Source of the DNA: Akkermansiaceae bacterium
GTDB lineage: Bacteria; Verrucomicrobiota; Verrucomicrobiia; Verrucomicrobiales; Akkermansiaceae
Length of the DNA stretch: 13,998 nt
Assembly (NCBI GenBank): GCA_023301545.1
Contig: JALZUI010000136.1
Location: 1-13,998 of the forward strand
Direction: 5' to 3'
This document shows positions 8,383-13,998 of this stretch, in pieces. The notes under the pieces were generated by a model that did no database searches, was not told where the DNA came from, and saw nothing but the letters and a program-made list of their open reading frames with translations. Every line of letters starts with the position of its first letter. Within the stretch, counting starts at the first letter, position 1. The position numbers were made by a program, and so were the translations under genes.

Positions 8383-8439
8383 TGAGAGTTCCTATCAGGT
8401 TTAGATAAAGGTTAATCAGTTCTTTATTGCCTGTGAGGG

Positions 8440-9117
8440 GTGATGTATAGGATAAGCGTTATAGTGAGTGAGTTCCCTAAAGATGCCCAACGAGTGAAGC
8501 TAGGATTTTTCCTAATGCTACTCCTAATTTCGTTAGGTTCATTGTTGATCTTGTTCCCCGCGTGGCTCCCTGATTCCAGCTTCAATGCGGTGGGCGAAGA
8601 TGGAACGGTGGAGTTTTTACAGGTTGTGTTTTTAGTCCTATCGGGGGCGCTTTTTTTTGCGACCTCCTCACATACAGGACATTTACGTCCCATTTTTATC
8701 GGTATGGGATTAGGGGCGTTGGCGGCGGCTATTGGGGAGTATCGTAGCACCTTGAAGGACCTGATCGCTCCCGTGGGATTGGAGTGGATTCAAATTCCTC
8801 TTTTCGTCGTAATTGGATTACTATTCTTGAGGAATTCTAAGGCGTTTTTCCGTTTCTGGGGATTTGCCTCTAACCAACCGACGACAGGATTTCTCCTAGC
8901 CGCTTTGATTTTAGCCTATGTCTTCGGCGAGGTTTTTGGATCCAGCGCGTTTTGGGTTAAGAGTCTAGGAGAGGGCTACGATCGCCAGATTCCTTTGATC
9001 GTGAACTCTTATTTAGAACTCCTTGCCTGCTATTTTATCTTTGTCTCTACCTTAGGCTTTTGTCTTCCTATTACAAAGCGCGGGGTGAGTAAAAAACAAT
9101 CTGCGAACAATGAGTGA
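8440..9117 (+). CDS. Unrecognised six-helix integral membrane protein
   Basis: No family is recognised. The 225-aa product (224 if ATG 8443 is used) has about six hydrophobic helices, at residues 21-40, 58-74, 84-100, 113-130, 149-166 and 187-209, and a basic, polar C-terminus (KRGVSKKQSANNE). Acidic residues lie at or near the helices: VGEDGTVEFLQ (51-61), GEY (99-101), GLEW (113-116), GEVFG (163-167) and YLELL (191-195). A regular set of buried or membrane-edge carboxylates is more typical of a transporter, enzyme or ion-binding protein than of a simple anchor. GAGGGG lies only about 2 nt before ATG 8443, so a slightly later start such as GTG 8464 is possible. Its stop codon overlaps the acyltransferase start by 8 bp, so the two are probably translationally coupled and may serve the same envelope pathway. 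Confidence 0.8.
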   Translation: MMYRISVIVSEFPKDAQRVKLGFFLMLLLISLGSLLILFPAWLPDSSFNAVGEDGTVEFLQVVFLVLSGALFFATSSHTGHLRPIFIGMGLGALAAAIGEYRSTLKDLIAPVGLEWIQIPLFVVIGLLFLRNSKAFFRFWGFASNQPTTGFLLAALILAYVFGEVFGSSAFWVKSLGEGYDRQIPLIVNSYLELLACYFIFVSTLGFCLPITKRGVSKKQSANNE

Positions 9118-10270
9118 ATCTGTATCTATTGGAAAAAAAATTAGCTGGCGGGTGGAGTATCTGGCTTACCGTGGCTTTGAGCTTGTATTAGGCCTGTTTC
9201 CGATTGAAAGGGTCTTTCGTTTTGGTGAGCTATTAGGTTCTGTGATGTGCCGCTTTAGTCCGCGCTACCGAGCGATTGTTAGACGTAATTTGATGGTGGC
9301 GCTGAGCTCTGATGCAGAGCTAGCGGAGCCCACTGCGCAACAAGTTGAAGCAGTTTTTAGGAGGAATGGAGGGAATATGCTGACCTCGCTAGTTGCGGGG
9401 AAGCTGAAACAGGAAGAGCTTAAAGACCACTTGGAAGTTGTCGGGATGGATCAGTTTGTCGCGGCTCTGGAGGAATCTGGTGCGATCCTTATGCTCGCTC
9501 ACATGGGGAATTGGGAGATGCTGACTAAATTTACGCAAATGCTCTCTGACCCACCACCAATGGGGGCGTTGTATCGCCCCTTGAATAACCCTCACGTCAA
9601 TGAGCTGGTTTTAAAGAGTAGGGAAGCGGCGGGAATGACGCTAGTAAGCTCTAAAAACCCCGCTTTTGCTCTCCTTCGAATTTTGCGGAAGAAGGGGATT
9701 GTCTCCATCTTATCTGATCAACGAATTGGAGGACGCGGAGACTTTTGTTCCTTTTTTGGAGTGGCTACGCCGTGCACCCGCCTTCCTTACCTTTTGCATG
9801 AGAAGACCGCTAAAGCGCTATTCTCCGTTAAGATGGAAACTCTGGCCCCGGCGAAATGGCGCCTTACCTTTACACGGTTTGAGAGCGGAACGCAGCAGGA
9901 GGCTTTTGATGCCTTAGCGGTCGGGATGCAAAGTTCGTCTGCGGATTGTTTTTGGTTCCAAGATCGTTGGCAGGTATTTCCTACCTTAGAGGAGCTGAAA
10001 GAAGTAGAGGCTTGTCACTCTGATCATTTCCCAGTGAAGCGCTTACGCTGTATTTTGGAATCACGCTCTATCCTTGAGGAATTCCCTGAGCTAGGAGTGA
10101 AGCTGGCATCCTATGATTTGATCTTTGCGGATGAAGGTGGATGTCCAACACGGGCTTATTGTGCCGTGGGGGAAGAGGGTGGTGAGTTCTACGCGAAGTG
10201 TAAGAAAAACGGACTTAAGCGAGGCTTTAAGTCCGTAAAGAAAGCGCTTGCCGCACTTGAGATTAAGTAG
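9110..10270 (+). CDS. LpxL/HtrB-family lipid A acyltransferase with C-terminal extension
   Basis: A membrane-associated acyltransferase of the LpxL/HtrB (LABP) family, which adds secondary acyl chains to Kdo-lipid A. Visible motifs: RYRAIVRRNL (52-61), the catalytic H-x4-E as H131-MGNW-E136, LYRPLNNPHVNEL (154-166), LSDQRIGGRGDFCSFFG (201-217), CTRLPYLLHEKT (222-233) and CFWFQDRWQVFP (280-291). The family core normally ends about here (roughly 300 aa), but this protein continues to residue 386 with an extra alpha/beta-looking region containing C314, C345, C351 and C364 and a basic end (KCKKNGLKRGFKSVKK). That region is unassigned. There is no obvious Shine-Dalgarno sequence; translation is probably coupled to the upstream membrane protein. 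The acyl-chain position (LpxL or LpxM type) cannot be told, so no symbol is given. The last part of the gene also holds a minus-strand terminator. Confidence 0.88.
   Translation: MSESVSIGKKISWRVEYLAYRGFELVLGLFPIERVFRFGELLGSVMCRFSPRYRAIVRRNLMVALSSDAELAEPTAQQVEAVFRRNGGNMLTSLVAGKLKQEELKDHLEVVGMDQFVAALEESGAILMLAHMGNWEMLTKFTQMLSDPPPMGALYRPLNNPHVNELVLKSREAAGMTLVSSKNPAFALLRILRKKGIVSILSDQRIGGRGDFCSFFGVATPCTRLPYLLHEKTAKALFSVKMETLAPAKWRLTFTRFESGTQQEAFDALAVGMQSSSADCFWFQDRWQVFPTLEELKEVEACHSDHFPVKRLRCILESRSILEEFPELGVKLASYDLIFADEGGCPTRAYCAVGEEGGEFYAKCKKNGLKRGFKSVKKALAALEIK
10202..10236 (-). terminator. Rho-independent terminator fitting pyrG, embedded in the opposing CDS
   Basis: On the minus strand ACGGACTTAA and TTAAGTCCGT form a perfect 10-bp stem (10236-10209) with the 8-nt loop AGCCTCGC. 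The last stem T is followed by TTTTCTTA, giving a U-tract of five. It lies 63 nt past the pyrG stop codon and wholly inside the acyltransferase reading frame (codons about 367-376). On the plus strand the hairpin is followed by AAAG, so it should act only on minus-strand transcripts. Confidence 0.82.
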
Positions 10271-10299
10271 AGGGAATCTCTACCTCTCTAAATAGGAGC

Positions 10300-11937
10300 T
10301 CAACCTTTACTCTGTTTTATTGCCGCTTCGATAAAGCCGGCAAAGAGAGGGTGAGGGAAGTTTGGCTTAGACTTGAATTCAGGGTGGTATTGAACCGCAA
10401 TGAAGTGAGGGTGAGTCGGAACTTCAATAATCTCTACGAGGCCTTCAAGGGCTGATACAGAGGAGAAGACGAGGCCTTGTTCTTCCATTTGTTCCTTATA
10501 GGCGGAGTTGAATTCGTAACGGTGGCGGTGACGCTCACTGATGCGTTCTGCATTTTCGTAAATCTTGGCAGCGAGGGTGCCAGGAAAGACGATGGATTCA
10601 CAAGCTCCGAGGCGCATGGTACCGCCTTTGCTTTCGATCTCTTGTTGTTCTTCTTGCAGCGCGATAATAGGCTCGGCACAGTCAGGGTCGAATTCGGTAG
10701 AGTTGGCATCACTAAGGTTACAAACGTTACGAGCAAATTCGATAGAGGCGATTTGCATCCCGAGACAGATCCCAAAGAAAGGAATGTTGTTTTCCCGTGC
10801 GTATTGAGTAGCGAGGATTTTCCCTTCAGTTCCTCGGTCCCCGAAGCCACCTGGAATGAGGATTCCGTCGACCTTGCCGATGACTTCCTGCGCCGATTTC
10901 GATTCAATGTCTTCAGAGTCGATCCGAGAGACTTCAATCTTAGTGCTGTGGTGTGCTCCTGCGTGGGTGAGGGATTCGTAAATGGACTTGTAGGCGTCCT
11001 GGAGTTCGATGTACTTACCGACAACCGCAATTTTAATGCTGGTGGTTGGGTTGATGATTTTGTCGACGAATTCCTGCCATTGAGAAATGTCAGGATTATG
11101 AATGTCGATTCCCAACTTGGATACGACAAGGCGATCCATGAAGTGCTTACGAAGATTTAGCGGGCCTTCATAAATGGTGTGCTCAACGTCGGAAAAGGGG
11201 ATTACCGCTTTTTCATCAACATTACAGAACATCGCGATCTTACGGCGATTTTCGTCATCTAACTCGTCTTCGTTTTCAACACGACAGACGATGACATCAG
11301 GCATGATACCAATCTCGCGGAGTTTAGCAACGGATTGCTGAGTTGGCTTTGTCTTAATCTCTCCTGCTGCACGGAGTTTAGGGAGGAGGGTGACGTGAAT
11401 GAAGCAGACGTTTTCGCGACCAACTGTTTGCGCAAACTGACGGAGTGCTTCTAGGAAAAGGTGCCCTTCAATATCTCCAACAGTTCCACCGATTTCGGTC
11501 ATGAGGATATCAACATCAGGATTGTCACGGGTGACGGTGTGAAGACGCTCTTGGATTTCATCCGTAACATGAGGAATGTATTGTACGGTTTTACCGAGAT
11601 AAGCTCCACTTCGCTCTTTGCGAATGACGGAGTCAAAGACTTGTCCAGAGGTGAGGTTGTTATTACGAGAGAGAACCCCAGAGGTGAAACGCTCATAGTG
11701 ACCTAGGTCTAGATCACACTCCGCACCATCGTCTAATACGTAAACTTCCCCGTGCTGGTACGGGCTCATGGTACCCGGATCGACATTGAGATACGGATCA
11801 AATTTTTGCATCATGACCTTGATGCCACGTTGCTCAAGTAGCGCCCCTAACGAGGAGGCGGCAAGGCCTTTACCAAGAGAAGAAACTACTCCGCCAGTGA
11901 CGAAGACGTATTTCATTTTGCGATCGGGATTGTTCAT
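10300..11937 (-). CDS. pyrG: CTP synthase
   Basis: PyrG amidates UTP to CTP with ATP and glutamine-derived ammonia, the last step of CTP synthesis, in the cytoplasm as a tetramer. The 545-aa length matches the family. The N-terminal synthase domain starts with the P-loop region VTGGVVSSLGKG (13-24), followed by KFDPYLNVDPGTMSPYQHGE and DLDLGHYERF. The C-terminal class I glutaminase domain has GICLGM with nucleophile C391, and YHPEF with H518 and E520 completing the triad. The annotated ATG (11937) adds seven residues before a second ATG at 11916, whose MKYVFVTGG looks more like the usual family start; neither has a Shine-Dalgarno sequence. It lies 23 bp after kdsB on the same strand and is probably co-transcribed. 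A strong terminator sits 63 nt past the stop. Confidence 0.98.
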   Translation of the reverse strand: MNNPDRKMKYVFVTGGVVSSLGKGLAASSLGALLEQRGIKVMMQKFDPYLNVDPGTMSPYQHGEVYVLDDGAECDLDLGHYERFTSGVLSRNNNLTSGQVFDSVIRKERSGAYLGKTVQYIPHVTDEIQERLHTVTRDNPDVDILMTEIGGTVGDIEGHLFLEALRQFAQTVGRENVCFIHVTLLPKLRAAGEIKTKPTQQSVAKLREIGIMPDVIVCRVENEDELDDENRRKIAMFCNVDEKAVIPFSDVEHTIYEGPLNLRKHFMDRLVVSKLGIDIHNPDISQWQEFVDKIINPTTSIKIAVVGKYIELQDAYKSIYESLTHAGAHHSTKIEVSRIDSEDIESKSAQEVIGKVDGILIPGGFGDRGTEGKILATQYARENNIPFFGICLGMQIASIEFARNVCNLSDANSTEFDPDCAEPIIALQEEQQEIESKGGTMRLGACESIVFPGTLAAKIYENAERISERHRHRYEFNSAYKEQMEEQGLVFSSVSALEGLVEIIEVPTHPHFIAVQYHPEFKSKPNFPHPLFAGFIEAAIKQSKG

Positions 11938-11960
11938 GTGTATTTACTGGTGGCTGGAGG

Positions 11961-12707
11961 TTAGGAAGTAAAGTTTTTAAGTAGAGATTCGATCAGAGGA
12001 ACTTGCTCGGGAGAATCTAGGCCGATGGAGGTGTCCTCCGTGATGGTGACATGTATTGACATCCCGTTTTCTAGGGCGCGGAGTTGTTCGAGTTGTTCCG
12101 CTTGTTCGAGCTGGCCTTCAGGGAGGGCAACGAAGCGCTGGAGTGCTTGTTTGGTGAACCCGTAAACACCCTTGTGGCGGTAGTTTTTGAGCGAAGGAGT
12201 AGGCTGGCGGCGGTAAGGAATAGCCGAGCGAGAAAAATAAAGGGCTCCTCCTTGGGTGTTGAGGACAACCTTGACGTAATTCGGGTCGTCGAGCTCCTCT
12301 GGGTTGAGTTCATTAGCAGCGGTTACAATATCGTAATTTCCACAGTCCTGTAAAGTGTGCGCGAGGGCGTCTACTAGTTCGGCTTCAATCAGAGGTTCGT
12401 CGCCTTGGATGTTAATGATGTATTCAGCGGTAGGGTAATTACTCGCCGCTTCAGCGATGCGGTCAGTTCCCGTGGGGTGCTCGACCTGGGTCATGACGAC
12501 TTCGGCTCCAAACGAACGGGCGCAGTCATAGATTTCCTGGTCATCTGTAGCGACAACTACGAGGTCGAGGCTCTGGCAAGCGCAAGCTCGTTCATAGGTC
12601 CATTGGATTAACGGTTTTCCACACAAGAGGGCGAGAGGTTTGCCAGGAAAGCGAGTGGAAGCTTTTCGGGCGGGAATTATGCCTATGGTGGTTGGGTCGG
12701 TACTCAT
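11961..12707 (-). CDS. kdsB: 3-deoxy-manno-octulosonate cytidylyltransferase (CMP-Kdo synthetase)
   Basis: KdsB activates Kdo with CTP to give CMP-Kdo, the donor for the inner core of lipopolysaccharide, so it marks a Gram-negative envelope. The 248-aa product has the family's nucleotide-binding start IPARKASTRFPGKPL (11-25), PTGTDRIAEA (78-87), INIQGDEPLI (98-107; D103 corresponds to a metal-binding aspartate), RHKGVYGF (177-184), LEQLRALENG (206-215) and the second metal aspartate in GLDSPEQV (D231). Length and motifs match E. coli KdsB. It precedes pyrG, which makes its CTP substrate, by 23 bp. The leader carries a long hairpin close to the start. No Shine-Dalgarno sequence is seen at the usual distance from the ATG. 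Confidence 0.97.
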   Translation of the reverse strand: MSTDPTTIGIIPARKASTRFPGKPLALLCGKPLIQWTYERACACQSLDLVVVATDDQEIYDCARSFGAEVVMTQVEHPTGTDRIAEAASNYPTAEYIINIQGDEPLIEAELVDALAHTLQDCGNYDIVTAANELNPEELDDPNYVKVVLNTQGGALYFSRSAIPYRRQPTPSLKNYRHKGVYGFTKQALQRFVALPEGQLEQAEQLEQLRALENGMSIHVTITEDTSIGLDSPEQVPLIESLLKNFTS

Positions 12708-12718
12708 AGTGTGACTGA

Positions 12719-12754
12719 GAGACCTTAGTAAAAAACGCTAAGATCTCAAGTCAA
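12719..12754 (-). promoter_or_regulatory. Hairpin in the kdsB-pyrG leader with an upstream -35-like TTGACT
   Basis: On the minus strand GAGATCTTAG (12747-12738) pairs with CTAAGGTCTC (12728-12719) over 10 positions, with one T:G wobble and a 9-nt T-rich loop. The hairpin ends 11 nt before the kdsB ATG. TTGACT (12754-12749), a good -35 match, sits just upstream, but the best -10 candidate (TACTAA region) is poor and falls inside the hairpin. No U-tract follows, so it is not a standard terminator. It could be an operator or a translational control element. Confidence 0.35.
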
Positions 12755-12808
12755 ATTTGCCTCTGTTTTTCTGTAGGCGTGAGGCCATGGGCTAGGCCCC
12801 CGAAAGGA

Positions 12809-13366
12809 CTAGCTTGTAATAGCTGAAACCTCGGCTTCGATGGCGGCAAAGGCCGTGTCTGAAATCACCGGGTCGCTTGCCTTCGCGCTCATTTCTGCCA
12901 GCTCAACCCAGCTCCGGCATCCTCCTAGGTTCTTGGCGTAGTTAATGGTAATGGGAGTCGCTAGCTTGTAGGCCCGAATGAGCGCGAGGTGAATCTTGCC
13001 GCTCGCCATGCCTTTTCCTTCCCAATCAAAACGGTCTTTGATGCAGTCTTCTGACCACAGGTGGAGGTCGTTTAATGCTTGAACTTGCTTCCAATCCGTT
13101 AGTTCGTAGGTCTGCGTGACTTGACAGAGGGTATCAAAGAGGACTTGATCTCCGATTTCCCATTCCTTTCCAGGAGTGAATTCGCCGGGTAGGTTTACCA
13201 AATTACCTTGGGCGTGGAAGCGGGTTGGGAAGAGGACGAATTCCGAGATGTTGGCGAAGGAAAATCCTCCGCTTCCTTCATGAATTCCACCTTTTCGTAA
13301 GATAAGAGATTGTCGGCCCTCGCGGAGCGCTTCGCAGATGATTTGCCATTCCTTAAAACAATGCAT
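12809..13366 (-). CDS. DUF1802 family protein
   Basis: A 185-aa soluble protein with no signal peptide or membrane segment. The start (FKEWQIICEALREGRQSLILRKGGIHE, residues about 4-30) and the following segment SEFVLFPTRFHAQ (41-53) match the pattern I associate with DUF1802: a KEW motif, an LRKGGI motif and an E-F-LFPT motif. Basic and acidic residues in these motifs are consistent with a nucleic acid or nucleotide ligand, but no function is established to my knowledge. The C-terminal third is helical and alanine-rich. On its coding strand TATAAGG lies just before the ATG: AAGG could be a weak Shine-Dalgarno sequence, or TATAAG a -10 box giving an almost leaderless mRNA. It diverges from the glutaredoxin gene and is separated from kdsB by 101 bp. 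Confidence 0.85.
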   Translation of the reverse strand: MHCFKEWQIICEALREGRQSLILRKGGIHEGSGGFSFANISEFVLFPTRFHAQGNLVNLPGEFTPGKEWEIGDQVLFDTLCQVTQTYELTDWKQVQALNDLHLWSEDCIKDRFDWEGKGMASGKIHLALIRAYKLATPITINYAKNLGGCRSWVELAEMSAKASDPVISDTAFAAIEAEVSAITS

Positions 13367-13446
13367 GACACCTTATAACCAAGAATTAGCGAAGAATCGA
13401 AGAAAATTCATTTCCTTTTTCGCTTTCTTTAGATTAGGGTGTCTGC

Positions 13447-13827
13447 ATGTCAAAAGAACCAGTTAAAATCGTCTGTTACCTTAAAACCTATTGTGGTTGG
13501 TCCGAAGGAGTCCGTGCTATCATGCGCAAGTATGACCTAGAGTTCGAAGAGAAGGATATTATTAAAAACGAGGCCTTCCGCTGGGAAATGGAACAGCGTT
13601 CGGGTCAGCCCCTTTCTCCTTGTGTAGAAGTAAACGGCACGATGCTGCCAGATGTTTCCGGTGAAGAAGTAGAGGAGTGGATGGTTGATAATGGCCTCAT
13701 CGAACGTCGCGAGGAAACTCCTGATGCTCCGATCGATTCATCTTGTTCCCCAGAGCAGCATGAAGCGCAAGCCCGCGCTGAAGCAGAGGCTCAAAACGAT
13801 AAGAAAATCGTCTTCTTGGATAAGTAA
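13447..13827 (+). CDS. Glutaredoxin-like protein with CGWS active site and acidic tail
   Basis: A 126-aa cytoplasmic thioredoxin-fold protein. Residues about 6-85 are a glutaredoxin domain: strand VKIVCYLKT, the active site Y-C16-G-W-S19, then helix GVRAIMRKYDL, FEEKDI, a cis-proline loop in PLSPCVEVNG (55-64), and PDVSGEEVEEWM (69-80). C16 has no second cysteine at position 19, so the site is monothiol. It is close to the CGFS motif of iron-sulfur-handling glutaredoxins, but with Trp instead of Phe. Residues about 86-126 form an acidic, alanine/glutamate-rich tail with one extra cysteine (SSCSPEQ) and no match I know. AGGG stands 9 nt before the ATG. nadC follows after 61 bp on the same strand. 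Redox or Fe-S carrier roles are inferred. Confidence 0.85.
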   Translation: MSKEPVKIVCYLKTYCGWSEGVRAIMRKYDLEFEEKDIIKNEAFRWEMEQRSGQPLSPCVEVNGTMLPDVSGEEVEEWMVDNGLIERREETPDAPIDSSCSPEQHEAQARAEAEAQNDKKIVFLDK

Positions 13828-13888
13828 GTCCGGAACCCGCTACTTTTTGGCCTGTTGAAGGGTCTTAGATATACGTCTAGTCAGAGAT

Positions 13889-13998
13889 ATGAATGAACAT
13901 GTTAAAGAGTTAATCTCCATGTCACTCCGTGAGGATGTGCAAGGTGGTGATGTCACCTCGGCCTACTTCGTGCCAGCCGAGGCCCAAGCTAAAGCTTT
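13889..13998 (+). CDS. nadC: Nicotinate-nucleotide pyrophosphorylase (quinolinate phosphoribosyltransferase), partial
   Basis: The first 36 codons of a gene that runs off the right edge. The sequence LISMSLREDVQGGDVTSAYFVP matches, in two overlapping parts (LISMSLREDV and QGGDVTSAYFVP), the characteristic N-terminus of NadC, in which a helix ending in L-x-ED is followed by GGDVTS. NadC makes nicotinate mononucleotide from quinolinate and PRPP in de novo NAD synthesis. The catalytic C-terminal barrel is outside the window. The start ATG (13889) has no strong Shine-Dalgarno sequence. It lies 61 bp after the glutaredoxin gene with no convincing terminator between them, so co-transcription is possible. 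Confidence 0.85.
   Translation, partial: MNEHVKELISMSLREDVQGGDVTSAYFVPAEAQAKA

Noticed and set aside
10267..10283. GTAGAG/CTCTAC hairpin at the acyltransferase stop codon as its terminator.
   Set aside because: The stem is short and is followed by CTCTCTAAATAGG without a T-run.
10434..11160. Two open frames of about 230 codons overlapping pyrG, one on each strand (10477-11160 plus, 10434-11129 minus).
   Set aside because: They lie wholly inside a strongly conserved CTP synthase. Their translations are low-complexity and match no family, so they are shadows of pyrG codon usage.
13367..13446. AGCGAA/TTCGCT inverted repeat in the DUF1802-glutaredoxin intergenic region as an operator.
   Set aside because: The arms are 6 bp and about 25 bp apart in an A/T-rich stretch, which is easily expected by chance.
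13822..13848. AAGTA...TACTTTTT after the glutaredoxin gene as a terminator.
   Set aside because: A 5-bp AT-rich stem with a 14-nt loop is too weak to support the call.
1..13998. Defence system, prophage, CRISPR array or insertion sequence.
   Set aside because: No direct repeat arrays, transposase, integrase, phage or nuclease-effector genes were found. The helicase has ordinary full-length housekeeping motifs and no defence neighbours.

Overview
The window looks like chromosomal DNA from a Gram-negative member of the PVC group, most likely Verrucomicrobiota (Opitutia/Puniceicoccales-like). Three things point there. Two secreted proteins carry sequence modules that recur in verrucomicrobial exoproteins. 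The housekeeping genes include lipopolysaccharide genes (kdsB and an LpxL/HtrB-type acyltransferase). The kdsB-pyrG pair is a gene order I also recall from Chlamydia. The lineage is inferred from protein style; no rRNA gene is present to confirm it.

Layout. Bases 1-215 (minus) hold the start of a small exported protein cut by the window edge. Bases 322-5549 (plus) hold an accessory two-gene unit. It consists of an exported formylglycine-generating-enzyme-like (FGE/SUMF1) protein that lacks the catalytic cysteines, followed 11 bp later by a 1363-residue multidomain metzincin metallopeptidase with a LamG-type lectin domain. Bases 5583-7565 (minus) encode a UvrD/Rep/PcrA helicase. Bases 7654-10270 (plus) carry cmoA (tRNA wobble-uridine modification), an unrecognised six-helix membrane protein and a lipid A-type acyltransferase with an extra C-terminal domain; the last two overlap by 8 bp. 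Bases 10300-12707 (minus) carry kdsB and pyrG. The minus-strand terminator that fits pyrG lies inside the 3' end of the convergent acyltransferase gene. Bases 12809-13366 (minus) encode a DUF1802 protein, with a monothiol-like glutaredoxin (13447-13827) diverging from it. The first 36 codons of nadC run off the right edge.

How the genes fit together. PyrG makes the CTP that KdsB uses to activate Kdo, and the acyltransferase probably acylates the Kdo-lipid A that results, so 8.4-12.7 kb is enriched for outer-membrane lipopolysaccharide synthesis. The metallopeptidase and FGE-like pair look like a secreted or surface-attached module acting outside the cytoplasm; their substrate cannot be read from sequence. 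Most start codons lack a recognisable Shine-Dalgarno sequence. No tRNA, rRNA, CRISPR array, insertion sequence or phage gene was seen, and no stretch over 300 bp lacks a gene.
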